A stretch of DNA of 64,000 bases from Euglena gracilis. Its lineage: Eukaryota > Euglenida > Euglenophyceae > Euglenales. The stretch lies in contig CP154956.1 of assembly GCA_039621445.1 (NCBI GenBank), positions 88,604,482 through 88,668,481 of the forward strand. The letters are read 5' to 3'. Position numbers and translations under genes: made by a program. Positions 1 through 21,907 of the stretch are shown here, one piece after another. The notes beneath the pieces were generated by a model. It searched no databases. It was not told the DNA's origin and saw nothing but the letters and a program-made list of their open reading frames with translations. Numbering within the stretch: the first letter of the stretch is position 1; the number at the start of each line of letters is the position of its first letter.

Positions 1-1771
1 AAACAAATTCCCTAAAATTGGTGAAAAATATGATTTTACCCCCCCCATATATAAAGACCTCCAGCTGTATATTTTGACGGAATGTCAAGACCCTCAGGGG
101 GGGGGGGGGCTTATATTTGGGGGGATCAAATTTTTTGGGGTGGCCTATGTGACCTTCGGCGGCCTTCAATTGTAGCCAAATACCAATTGTATGCCAAATT
201 TTCGTTGTGTGCCCGGCAACTCTTATCCAAAACGGAGCATTTCTAATGACAAAAGTGTTGTATCCACACAAGATTTTTCTATTTTTTTATTGAAATGCAC
301 CATCGTATGCTCCACATCATTCCATCCACACCCTCCTCTCCTGTCAACGAAATAAGACCTCAACCGTGCCATTTCTGCTCACTCTGAATATGGCAAACCC
401 TTGGAATCGAGGGGCAAAAAAAGGAAGAAGAAAGGCAGGACAAATAATGGAAGATATTTTGTTTGGGTGGGTTGTGGTGAACCAGGGTCTGGCTATGAAC
501 CCACAGGGGTATGACAGGGTGTATTGGGGGGGGGGGGGGCGCATGCCGCTGACCCCAACCCCAACCCCAATTTTTAATCTGACCTGACCCTACCCTACCC
601 TAATCCCAACACTAATGCCAAAACAATGCTAGCCTTAACTTTAACCATATAACTCAAAATGGCAAAATGCCTTTTGTTTTTGTTTTCATGCTCCCCCCTT
701 CCCCCACCAGGGAATTGTCAAGCATCTGAGGGGGTGGATGACCATCTGAGGCGGGGTGGGGCTTGTTTTCCAGGCCGAAGTTCACGGTTTCAAGGTTCTC
801 AATACGATGCTGTTCCATCGGCAAAGCGTGCCATTTGAGCGCCCATTACAACAGTGTATTTAGTCAAAAATGTGTTCCAAGCGCAATGCCCCCCTCGCTT
901 GTTGTACCAACAAGCGCATGGGGCAATGCCCTCGAAGTAAGGCGCGGGCCAGAGAAAATTCCATGAATGCTGGGGCCAACGATCAGCTGGGGGATGGTTG
1001 CCTAACCCCTGTGGTCAGCGACGAGACACGGTCGTTTGTCCGGGGGGTCGTCTACAGAGGTGGTGCAAGACGTTTCATTTTGTTTACGCCTCAATTTAAA
1101 TATCGACGTGGTGTTGTCTCCATTCATTTTATTCAACAAATGTACACCTTGCACAAATACACTGGTGTGTTTGTTTGTGTGTGTGTTTTGAGACTGAGTA
1201 TTGATAAATGAAACCCACAGATGGTTAAGTTGGACATGCACAGACGTCTTACCTGAAATGCAATGGCAACCACTGGAGTCGATGTGTCCCGATCAGGGTT
1301 TTTTTTTTTGGAGGTTGGATCCGGGGGGGTTCTGCTGGACCTCCCCTCTCCACTGGAGGTAAAAAGGGCCTTGTTGGTTCCCCACCGGAGGTGGTTGTTT
1401 TGGCCTTTTTGGCCTTATTTGTGTGAACGTGTGAAGTTTTTCCGTCCGGAGTTAACCCCCAAAAAGCAAGTCCCCCCATGGGCGTGGGGGACAGGTAGGA
1501 TAGGGGATAGGGGGTTAGGATGGGTGGGGGACCTCTCCCCCCCCCCTTAGTTGCACTAAGGCTTCTTGTCTGTTTATGGCCGGCGCTAACTTCGCTTCTG
1601 GCCCAGTTTGCTGCGTGGTGAGTGGCCAGGGACCCCTCCCCCCCCCCCCGGTCTGGAAAAAATCCCTGGTGCCGATCGTTGGGATGCCTGCGTGTGCCCG
1701 ATTGGGACATTGGTCTGGCGCCAAACCCTGCCATATGGGCTGCAGCGCACTCCTCGCGTTGCTCGCCACAG
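1..1771. other. Upstream non-coding region of the RRM gene
   Basis: No exon can be defended here. It holds G runs (around 100-123 and 528-540), a short CCCTA-like patch near 585-605 and a C-rich stretch at 1,540-1,660. An ATG at 963 opens a short frame (MNAGANDQLGDGC...) that could be the first exon of the downstream RNA-binding protein, because the exon at 1,772 lacks its own start codon. No splice junction proves this. Confidence 0.4.
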
Positions 1772-13090
<11,319 letters not shown>

Positions 13091-13240
13091 GCGGTCCCCA
13101 GGACCCGCACTATTCGAGTCCTGCCCAACACTGCAACAACCCTGGCTGGCTGCGCCACTGTTTTGGTCCTCAGGGGTTTCAACAGACGGTGTCTTTCCGT
13201 CACGCGACCCATGTCTTTCACCACCAGAAAAAAAGTTGAT

Positions 13241-13927
13241 GACCCCCCGAAATTAGTGCGCAGGTGGGCACTTTTAGGAACCCGTTTCGGCCTCTCGGGG
13301 GTGCGCATTTACTGGGGCGTCACAAAAAGTGCCAAAATGGACAAAATTGCACAAAAATGACCAAAAAGAGCCCAAACTGATAAAATAATCAGATTCGCAA
13401 AAATTGGTCAAAACTAGCCATAACCCCCCCCCAAAGAACCCCCAAAAATAAGACTTCCCTGCCGATTTTCAACAGAAATTCCAATAACTTTACCCCCCAA
13501 ATGAGACCCCTCGGGATTTTTAGCGGGAATCCAAAGAATAGACCACCCTACAAAAACAGTAAAAATGACCCAAAATGGTTTTGTATATTTTTTTATTTTT
13601 GGGACAACTTTCGCTTATTGCCAAAATCGCGCTTCTTTGGACCTATTTTCGGACTCCCATGGAAAGGCTTTTTTCGGCCGAATTTTTCAGCAAAATTCCA
13701 AAAGTCGACCCCAATAAAACAGGACCCGCCGGGGATTTTCAGTAATGGACCCAAAAAGTGGTTCTCATCTTGGGGGTTGGGCGTTAGGTGGCCAGTATGG
13801 CCCGAAATCGCCCAAAATAGTAAAAATATGAACAGCAGGGAAAACCCTACATTGGGGGTTGCCAGTTTTTAGGGAGGAAATTTTGGACCCCCTTTGGGGT
13901 GCGCACTAAGTATACAGGGGGGGGGTC
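13241..13927. mobile_element. MITE-like element, GACCCCCC...TTAGTGCGCA inverted ends, 687 bp
   Basis: The left end GACCCCCCGAAATTAGTGCG and the inverse of the right end, GACCCCCCCTGTATACTTAG followed by TGCGCA, match after a small gap. The interior is rich in CCAAAA and CCCC runs and has no gene. It sits between the RRM gene and the FSH1 gene. Confidence 0.6.
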
Positions 13928-14651
13928 TAAAGAGGGTAACCCCAGCAGCCCCCCTCCCCATCGGAAGACTTTTTTTTTGGTCAGAACCGGCGACCACCCC
14001 CCCAGTCGGATGACAGAGATTACTGGTGGTTGAACAGAGGGCACTTTTACCGGATCAACACCGATGATTTCTCGTTCTTCGGATCCTAATTCGATTTCCG
14101 AATTTGGCAGGAGGGTAAGAGCAGCCTGCCGAACGCTACCAACCGGTGTTTTGCTCGGCTTTTTTTGGTTTGAAATTGAAGGTTAAAAACTCCGAACAGA
14201 CATTAGAGTTTCGATTCCCGGGCGGCAGGCGGTTCGCTCTGGAGCCAGCATCAAGCCCACCGCCGCACGGCCATACTAGGCCGGCGAAGGCGTCACTCTT
14301 CCCGCCCACTGATCTCCGGTACCGCACCACTCACGACGGCATCAGTGGTCGCTGCCCCTCCACCTCCACCTCCACCTTCACTCCCCTCTACAGTCTCGCC
14401 ACTTTTGCGCTATCCGATCCGCTGCACTGCCGCTGTGCATCCGAAAACTGACTGCAACAGCCCCCATTTTTGTTGCTTTTTTTTTTGAGTGATGTTACCC
14501 GCCAAAATTAAACCCCAAAAGTGGCCGGGGATCCTCCTGTAGGGCGTCCCAAACCCCCCGGTCCTAAAAAAATCTCTGCCCAGGGCTTCCCACACTTCCC
14601 TCAAGCAGTTCCCACCGATACCATCGCGAACATGCACATTGTGTAATTCTG

Positions 14652-14686
<35 letters not shown>

Positions 14687-15711
14687 GTTCGTGGGTGGGT
14701 GGGTGGGTGGGTCGGTGGGTGGGTGGGTGGGTCGGTTGGTGGGTGGGTGGGTGGGTGTGTCGACCCCCCCCCCGTCGTCGAGGTTAGTCACTGGTTTTTT
14801 TCGGAGTGAGAAACTGGTTTTTGGTTCCGGACGCCCACCCAGGGGTGCCGTTTGCCCCCCCCCAGAGAGCCAGTAATCAATTGTATGTCCCCACCTCAAG
14901 GTGAACTATTGGCGGACGATTCGTGCAGCCCCCACCTGTGCCACCGTGGTATTGTCCCACACAGAGTATTTTTATGCACTTTTTTATGTTTGCTGTGTTT
15001 TGTGTGTGGTTTTTTTTGTGATCTTTGTGTTTTTCCTGCACCTTTTTCAAGGGTCCACATCCCCCCACATTGATAGCCCAGTGCTCTTTTTTTCAAAAGG
15101 CTTTTTCAAATGGCAAAGGAAGGAAGGCTTCTCTTTCCTTCAATGACTTCAATGAAATTCTCTGTTAATTTTCTTAATTTTTTTGCATTTTTTTGTATTT
15201 TTGGGGGGTTTCATTTTCCGGAATACGGAAAACGGAACCGACACAAATAAAAACGCTTTTTGCGTCGTTCTGCAATTTTTGCAATTTTTCGTGGCGCCTT
15301 TTACAGAGTCCATACCCCCCCTTGATAGCAATGCCTCCCACGGCATCGTGGGGTGCTGTTGGGCCACCCCGCCCACGACCCCCACCCACGCCCCGCACCC
15401 ACACCCCACGCCGCCCTCACCCTAAAACAAAACAATTCAGCATATTTTCCCCTATTTGTCTGGCGCGAAGTGCCGAAAAATGGTATTTTGGGGGGCATTT
15501 TTGGACATTTTGGGGGGGTCGAAAATTTTTCCAGCAAAAATCCATAAAATGGACCCCCCCCCCATGAATAAGACCCCCCCTCGGGCTTTCCAGCAACCGA
15601 CCCATGAAATGGACCCGGGGTCTTATTTTTGGGGGGGGTTTACCCTGCAACAGCCCCGAGGGAGATGGGTCCTGCCCCCCCCCCTGCCCAGCCCCAGAGC
15701 CCCCCCCCCTC
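13928..15711. other. Intergenic region before the FSH1-like gene
   Basis: A GC-rich 300-bp patch (14,146-14,451) is open on both strands but shows no domain. A TG tract and a (GGGT)n tract follow at 14,650-14,760, then G/C-run elements at 15,480-15,660 with opposed GAATAAGACCCCCC and GGGGTCTTATTTTT ends. I see no definite exon. Confidence 0.5.
14650..14760 (+). repeat. TG tract followed by GGGT tetranucleotide array
   Basis: (TG)n and then GTGGGTGGGTGGGTGGGTCG-type repeats up to 14,757. Many G3 runs in short spacing on the + strand make it a strong G-quadruplex candidate. Confidence 0.9.
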
Positions 15712-15786
15712 ATGCCGCAGCGGGTGCTCTGCCTGCACGGCCGCGGCCAGAGTGGCCCCCTCATGCAGGAGCGGATGGGGACAGAG
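15712..15786 (+). CDS. FSH1-like exon 1
   Basis: ATG, then PQRVLCLHGRGQSGPLMQER. Donor GTTGTT, phase 0. It carries the LCLHGxGQS motif typical of the family start. Confidence 0.85.
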
Positions 15787-17892
15787 GTTGTTGGACGGGT
15801 GGCGACCCCCGGGGAGGGGGGGAGGGGTTGGTGGTGCCCGGACCCTCAATTTGGAGGGGGTGATCGGGCCAAGTGGGTACCCCCAGGAAGGGTGTTCCTC
15901 TATTTTCGGTGCAAAATGTTTTCCACGGTATTTTTTTTGGAAAAACGTTTTCTGAATCATTTATTCGCCAAAAAGTTTCCCGAATTATTTTTTTTTCACC
16001 GAAATGTTTTCCAAACCTCGGAAGAAAACTTACACAACCCCCTGGGGGTGGGTGGGTGGGTGGGCTGGGTGGGGGGGGGGGGGGAGCCGACCCCCCAATT
16101 GCAAAAACAAGGGCCTCTGGACGGGCAAGTTGCACAAGGCACTCGCCCGGGACTACTCGCTCTTCTACCCGACCGCCCGGATTGGGGTTGTGATGCCTGT
16201 TGGTCCCGCTGGCCAAGCCGGTGGTGCTGCGCCTGGCGCATTTTTTTGGCGGCTTTAAATTACTGGCCCCGGGGAGGGCACTTTGCGTCAAATTTAATCA
16301 TTTGTACCCCCCCTCTAGTTGTACGACCACCCCTCATTTGCAACCACCCCCCGGTCACAGGTTGCAGGTCATGGGGGTGTTATGACCCCCCCCCCCGGTC
16401 ACAGGTTGCAGGTTGCGAAAAATTTAACACCACCTTACCTATGACCGCCACCTCATTTACAACCACCCCCCGGTCACAGGTTGCAGGTTATGGGGGTGTT
16501 ATGACCACCCCCCCCCCGGTCACAGGTTGCAGGAACCCAGTCATACGACTAGGGGGGGGGGTAAATGATTTGCAATCATTTTGTTGTGGTTTGTCACTTT
16601 TAGTCATTCTTCCTCTATTTTTTGTTGCCTTGCATGACAATTGATAGAACAAAATTTATCAAATCAAACAAAGCCCAAATTTTATTTTTTATTTGACCAG
16701 TGTGAGACACAGGATCGCACCACATAAAGCATATTGGATGGAAACTTATGGATTTGTGGAAATTGAGGATTGGAATGGTTTAGGGTAATGATGAGCCTTC
16801 CCGATGATGCTACGGCTATGGTTAGGCCATACCATTGCTGACCGACCCCTCCAGGAATCATTTTTTTTCATTTTTTTTAAAAAAAAACAGTCAGACGCGT
16901 CCTACCCTCCCCCAGGGATAGATGGGAAGCCCTTCCGTATTGAGGTAGGTGGTGGGGAGGTTCCGACCACCCTCCCTCCCCCTGGGGGTTGAGGTGGTAG
17001 GAGGGGGGGGGGGGCGGACCACCCATGGCTTAAAACAAGTCCTGAGATAACCCGGTGTGCTGTGGCCTTGGGGAGCTGCCTTTGGCCCCGCGCGGAAATT
17101 CCGTTTTATGAGTCAACAAACTTGAACTCCGGGAAACATGTTCACGAAACTGCCGCGAAGGGTAAGGTGCACCACACACGGTTTTCTTCCTCGTCTTTCT
17201 GTGTCACCGTGCTTGACGATGCCACAGAAGGAGAAGCAGCGCCACCAATGGTAGGGCATTGATGGACGCTGTGGCTGTGCGCATTCCTGTCTTGTCCGGT
17301 TGTCCATGGCACAGTCAACAAGTGTCAGGATTCAGCTGATTTTGAGGAACAAAAAAGGTGGTCAGAATTTATTTCGTCCTACTGGTAATCATCCTCAAAT
17401 GAGCGACGAGTCCCATTACAGAACCCAACAAATTATACCGTTTGAGGATAGGATGCTCGACAACCATTTTGAAACAAACCATTTGAACCTAGTCTAATTA
17501 TTTGGATTTTGTCGTTGATTTTTTTTCTTTTTAAAGTCTTATGGATCGTAGAAAAAATATTGGGTTTTTATGAAAAGCGGATGACGACATTTTTCTCAAA
17601 AAAATAAAGTTTTTATGGTCACATCGTAGTCTGATGGCATTTATTACACCTTCATCCGTGCCTTACACTGGAGGATGCGAGTATTCAGTCACGGATTGAA
17701 GCAGCGAATGCCTCTGAGAAGAAGGCTTGGTTCTCTTGGAATGCTGCCGACCCATCCCAGCTGGAAATTTTGGCAGTGAAGGTTGTCCACTATCCTGACT
17801 TGTTTCACTTGCAATAATGAACATAATATAAGGGTATGTATAATAATACAATAGTACAATAGTATAATAGTATAATAATAATTGTTGTTGTT

Positions 17893-17923
<31 letters not shown>

Positions 17924-17931
17924 ATGATGAC

Positions 17932-17973
<42 letters not shown>

Positions 17974-20900
17974 TATAGTATAACAGTAATAAATCTAATC
18001 ATGATAAATATATAATAAAATGTAAAATATTTTTCAACCCTGTAGATTTTGGATCATTCCTGCAAATTCCTGCTTTCATCTCGCGCTGATTTTTATTGTT
18101 AAACCAAGAGCAAAATTGCCAGCCACTGATTTCGAACGCTACAAGGCCCTTCCTGAAACTCCGTATTTTGAGGTACCAGAGGCTATCGCTGACCTGGAGC
18201 AGACTTGCACTTGGCCTTGTTCTTTGAAATTTCCGCACACTGATTTTGCAAACAGCAGCAATATGTTTTAAAAAGAAATCTTCAAAAATTTTCTGAATCA
18301 ATTATTTTTTTCCTTTATTTATTGATTCATTTAATTTGATTTAAAAAGTATTATAGTTTAGCATGTTTGAAATCAAAATTATTCAGTTTTTGTATGTTGT
18401 TAGTTTTGTGGTGTTGGTTGTATTACAATGTCTTTTGGCATTTCTTTTTTGTCAGTTGCGGTTGTTTGTTCCATTCATTCTTTCTTCTTACATGTTTACC
18501 AGCCAGATTTCGGCAATTTAATTTTGATGGTTACGTTAATTATTTTCCTCATAATTGTCTCATTGTGCTGTCATTGTGCTGCTGTCCCAAGTTCACCGAC
18601 AGTTGTGCCGCGGCCCTCTCAACAGCACAACGTCGAGACAATTCCCCTCCCCAGTGCTCGCCTGCCACCGAGGCCTATGCGCACCAGCATGGCCCGTTCG
18701 ACGCGGTGCTCGGCTTTTCCCAGGGCGCCAAGATGGCCGCCCTGCTCATCGCACGCCAGGCGCCTTTTTCAGGAAGGTCGCGTCGCACCCATCCCATTGC
18801 TTAAGTCCGACCCCACCCCCTGGGGGGTGACTGACTGGATTTTTCGTCGTGACTGAGTGGTTTTTGACTCCAGACCCCCCCCCCCCGGGGGGATGGCGGG
18901 GTCCCACGGCCAGGATTGACTGACAGTGGCCACCCGGTGCCAAAGGATTTTTTTGGATCTTTGACCAAAATCCTTTCATTTTGGCCATTTTTGGCCGAGT
19001 GGCCAAAGTGAGGGTGGGAAGTGGGCGACTGGTTTTTGAAAAGCGACTGGTTATTTTTGAAATCGGAAAGTGACTCCCCCCTGGGGGGTCAGTAAACAAT
19101 AATGTGGTTCCATCTCCGGGGGATTGGCTGGGCATTTTCAATCCCAGGTGACGGGTTGGGTTTTGGGGTGGGTGGTGCTGTTGCACACACAAACACCCAC
19201 AGACACAGACAACGCCCGCACACACGCACGTGCACATGCGTGCGCACACACGCACACGCACACGCTCGCGCGCACGCACGCACACACAACCCTGGGGGCA
19301 AAGACGCCAGGAACTAAAAATGGCCATCCAATCCAGGATCTAGAACCGAAAGAACCGAACTCCAGGAAGATGGCTGTTTTCGGCGGCTTTTGGCCATTTT
19401 TGACCTTTTTTTTGTTTCCCTTTGGCTTGTTTTGGCCACTCTTGCCATTTTTGACTAGTTTTGCCCATTTGTGGCTGCTTCTGCGACTTTTGGTCGCCTT
19501 TGACATCTTTTTGTGACATTTTTCGATTTTAGGCATTTCTGCGACGATCTTATGATCATTTCTTCTGTTCCCTGCAGCCATTCCTTGCAGCCATTTCTGG
19601 GTGGACATCCCCAGTCAGCACAGGGTTTTTCAAGTCTGGATAATGATGGATAGCTGCGGGTAACTACGGATAACTAGAGATCAGAATTTGACCCAATTAC
19701 GCATACCAAATTACGCATGAGCACCAAACAATGTTCCATACCGGCTGTTCAATAAATGGCCCCCAAGGTCTGGGGGCAGTGTGCCCGGCAGCCTTACTGG
19801 CTGGTCGATGTTCCAAAGATGCCAAAATCGCTTTTTTTCCTCGAAATGGACCTGTTTTTGCAAGAAAAATGCCATTTTTTTCGGCGATCTTTCCAATGTA
19901 TTTTTCATTGAATGCGCTGGGAGAAGAGTGCTCAAGGATTTCCACGGAGACCCACCCTTGCGCCGCATTTTGCACGACCCTCTCTGGAACCTTCAAAACC
20001 CCCATTTTCAGTTCAGTTAATCACAACAAGCATCATGGCCCGTGCTGACACACGGGCCCAGACCGGGCATAGCGGATGCACGGTCTCACGGCGCTTCCAA
20101 CGGTGCCTTCGGACCGGTTCGGCAGGCATCCCTGCCCCTACGCGTGGCATCGCGTCGGCATTCGCCGGCAGCGCGGGCGTATAGGCCGTTACATCGCGTC
20201 CGTTATAGTACAGGGTAGATGCCGACTAATTTTTGGGATAGCCGCCTTTCTGGAAAAGCCAATTTGTGACACATTCGGAAAAACCCACCGTGCCCACTAT
20301 GGGCTCGTGTCACAGGACACCCCCTCCCCCCCACCCTGCGCCCCACGCATCAAACCGCCGCCTGCCGCCCACGCCGCCCACACCCCGGCCTCCCCCTTCC
20401 GGTCCCTGCGCTGCGCGGTGCTGGCCAGCGGCTACCTACACCCCCTGTCCGGGGTGGCCTGTGCCCCATCGGGCGAAATGTTTCTTTGTGTGTCATACCC
20501 GACGCTTTGGGACGGTGTCCCCACGGAGGGAGCACCCCGTGAAACTGAGAGTGGGTCACCCCCATTCAAGTGCCGCCAGCTCAGCGGTGGCAGCGTCGTC
20601 CCATTGCCTGTATGTCCAGCTGTTGTCCTCACACACAGTTACAAGGAGTGCCATGCCCTGCAGGAGGAGCAAGCGGGCTTGGGTTACTCCTGCTACCGCT
20701 TCAGTTTTGCAAAGGCTTAGACCCACCTTATAGATTAGTTGTAGGTGTACAAGTTAGGCCTAAAGTTAGGCCGAACTCCTACTACAATCCATCAGTAACA
20801 GGAAAAAACGACACCCCCTGGAACGACCCTGTACATATAATATCATAATACCATGTATATATTGTGTAGTGTGTGTGTGTGTGTGTATCCAAAGCATACC

Positions 20901-21907
20901 AAAGACTGCGGGGCGGATCCCAGTTCCATCGTTCACAGCTTTTACTAGTCTCAACAGTGCAGCGTAGCCACCGCCACACAACCACACACCCGTCCCAACG
21001 TTTTCTCATTCCCAAGGAACCCCCGCCGCCACCTTCCAACCCGGACATCACGCCGTGGTACACCGGAACGACGGAAACTCTCGATCTGCCGTCCCTGCAC
21101 CTGTGGGGAACAGCCAGGGAGCCCCCCCCCCCCAGGCACAGGGTTGTACGGGAATGCCTATGGGTGGTGGGGGGGGGGGGTCGACCCACCCCCACCCCCA
21201 TCCTGGTGCGGGGGGAGGTCCGACCCCCCACCTCCAGGCCTTCCTGACCTTCCGGGGCGCTGGGTTTTAGGCCAAAATCCGGCTTGGTCGCTGCCGACCC
21301 CCCACCCGGGCGTGTACCTGCTGCAGCCTCCCTCCAATGGACTCAATGGACTCAACCGGCAATTCGTGTGCCTCCGGGTGCCGAAGCCCCCTGAGAGCCC
21401 GGCCGACGCGTTCATCCGCAACGCGGAGTCCGCCGGGCTGACCGGCGCCTTCCGCCGCGCCGCGGTGCACGTGCACCCCGGGGGCCACCAGATCCCGGCC
21501 CGGGCGGCGGAGGCCAGGCGGGGTCCGCGCTTTGTCGACCGAAAGGGCTGGGCGGGGTCCCTTGCGCTGGGCCGACTTCGGCAACTGGAGAGTGGCAAGA
21601 ATCATCGTTGGAATAAATAAATAAATAAACGTGACTTCCGGCCGGCACTTCGTGCCGCGATGAACATCAGTCACCCGAACCGGACCGCCCCACTGTTGAA
21701 GGGGTGGTCCCCCCCCCCACTACTGGACCGGGGGAGTCCGACCCCCGGACCTTCGCGTGCAGCCCTGCCGGGGGAGGGGTCCGTCACCCACCAAGGTTGG
21801 TGGGCAGGGCCAGCTAGGGAGTGTGCGGGTTGGCGTGGTGCGCCGGACCCTGCCTGGGGCCAAAGGACGTCATCGTGGCGTTTCTGCGGCAGCACTTGGC
21901 CGCGTGA
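15712..21907 (+). CDS. FSH1-family serine hydrolase (alpha/beta hydrolase), about nine exons
   Basis: FSH1 proteins are small alpha/beta hydrolases with a Ser-Asp-His triad; natural substrates are mostly unknown. The start is ATG 15,712: MPQRVLCLHGRGQSG is the family's first strand and oxyanion loop. Exons: 15712-15786; 16112-16186 (TGKLHKALARDYSLFYPT); about 17674-17781 (KKAWFSWNAADPSQ); about 18123-18206 (ERYKALPETPYFEVPEAIAD); 18626-18759 (nucleophile GFSQGAKMAALLIARQ); 20316-20453 (LRCAVLASGYLHPL); about 20963-21112 (LPSLHLWGT); about 21387-21512 (AVHVHPGGHQIP, catalytic His); and about 21818-21907 (PKDVIVAFLRQHLAA, stop). Several donors appear to be GC (GCACTT, GCGCCT, GCCAGG, GCCAGG). 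The exon 3/4 phase does not close as written, so one boundary is wrong or an exon is missed. A readthrough of exon 8 would stop at 21,620 beside AATAAA repeats, an alternative 3' end. Confidence 0.85.
16112..16186 (+). CDS. FSH1-like exon 2
   Basis: Acceptor AACAAG. It reads GLWTGKLHKALARDYSLFYP, matching the family's TGxLRKAL helix and following strand. A GTTGTG donor ends it in phase 0; a GC donor a few bases earlier is possible. Confidence 0.8.
16306..16561 (+). mobile_element. MITE-like element (GTACGAC family), + orientation
   Basis: The ends AGTTGTACGACCACCCC and (inverse) AGTCGTATGACTG match. The inside has repeated CCCCCCGGTCACAGGTTGCA blocks and TTGCGAAAAATTTAACACC. An inverted, closely similar copy lies at 45701-45953. 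It sits in an FSH1 intron. Confidence 0.75.
17674..17781 (+). CDS. FSH1-like exon 3
   Basis: Reads ASIQSRIEAANASEKKAWFS then WNAADPSQLE. The AWxxW(N/D) pattern is the insertion region of FSH1 proteins. Donor GTTGTC. Confidence 0.65.
17892..17973 (+). repeat. GAT trinucleotide repeat
   Basis: About 25 units of GAT with GAC interruptions, in an FSH1 intron. The Ser-rich minus-strand frame over it is an artefact. Confidence 0.95.
18123..18206 (+). CDS. FSH1-like exon 4
   Basis: Acceptor TTGCCAG. It reads TDFERYKALPETPYFEVPEA then IADLEQT, a helix preceding the nucleophile strand. No GT donor fits; GCACTT would give phase 1, compatible with an exon 5 start at 18626. Confidence 0.6.
18626..18759 (+). 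CDS. FSH1-like exon 5 (nucleophile elbow)
   Basis: Contains HQHGPFDAVLGFSQGAKMAA, with the catalytic Ser in GFSQG. The start could instead be 18655 after CCCCAG. It ends at CAG followed by GCGCCT, a GC donor in phase 0 that agrees with exon 6. Confidence 0.85.
18812..19096. repeat. GACTGACTGG-rich dispersed repeat
   Basis: GTGACTGACTGGATTTTTCG and GCGACTGGTTTTTGAAAAGC blocks flank C/G runs in an FSH1 intron. Similar blocks occur at 53,940-53,990, 49,820-49,860 and 14,790-14,830, so this is a dispersed family. Confidence 0.6.
19181..19290. repeat. CA-rich microsatellite
   Basis: An imperfect CACA/CGCA tract in an FSH1 intron. Confidence 0.85.
20316..20453 (+). CDS. FSH1-like exon 6
   Basis: Acceptor GTGTCACAG. 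A Pro/Ala-rich start is followed by FRSLRCAVLASGYLHPLSG, the family's strand after the nucleophile helix. Donor GTGGCC. Confidence 0.75.
20963..21112 (+). CDS. FSH1-like exon 7
   Basis: Only the 3' part is well supported: TETLDLPSLHLWGT, equal to the family's PSLHVxGxxD strand. It ends at a likely GC donor (GCCAGG). The start is approximate. Confidence 0.65.
21387..21512 (+). CDS. FSH1-like exon 8 (catalytic His)
   Basis: Reads SPADAFIRNAESAGLTGAFR then RAAVHVHPGGHQIPARAAE. HPGGHxxP carries the catalytic His; the Asp of SPAD may be the acid residue. A GC donor (GCCAGG) follows. The start may be 21327, 21387 or 21396. Confidence 0.75.
21818..21907 (+). CDS. FSH1-like last exon
   Basis: Ends LGPKDVIVAFLRQHLAA and TGA at 21,905-21,907, like the C-terminal helix of FSH1 proteins. 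The acceptor is uncertain. Confidence 0.6.
   Translation, partial: GVCGLAWCAGPCLGPKDVIVAFLRQHLAA

Noticed and set aside
585-605. CCCTACCCTACCCTAA, telomere-like
   Set aside because: Only about three imperfect units; not a telomere or a clear interstitial tract.
14146-14451. 101-codon GC-rich plus frame (Ser/Thr/Pro-rich)
   Set aside because: Open on both strands, no domain and no clear splice sites; too weak to call an exon.
21610-21630. AATAAATAAATAAATAAA as polyadenylation signal of the FSH1 gene
   Set aside because: A later exon with a good C-terminal helix (21,854-21,907) suggests it is intronic; kept only as an alternative 3' end.
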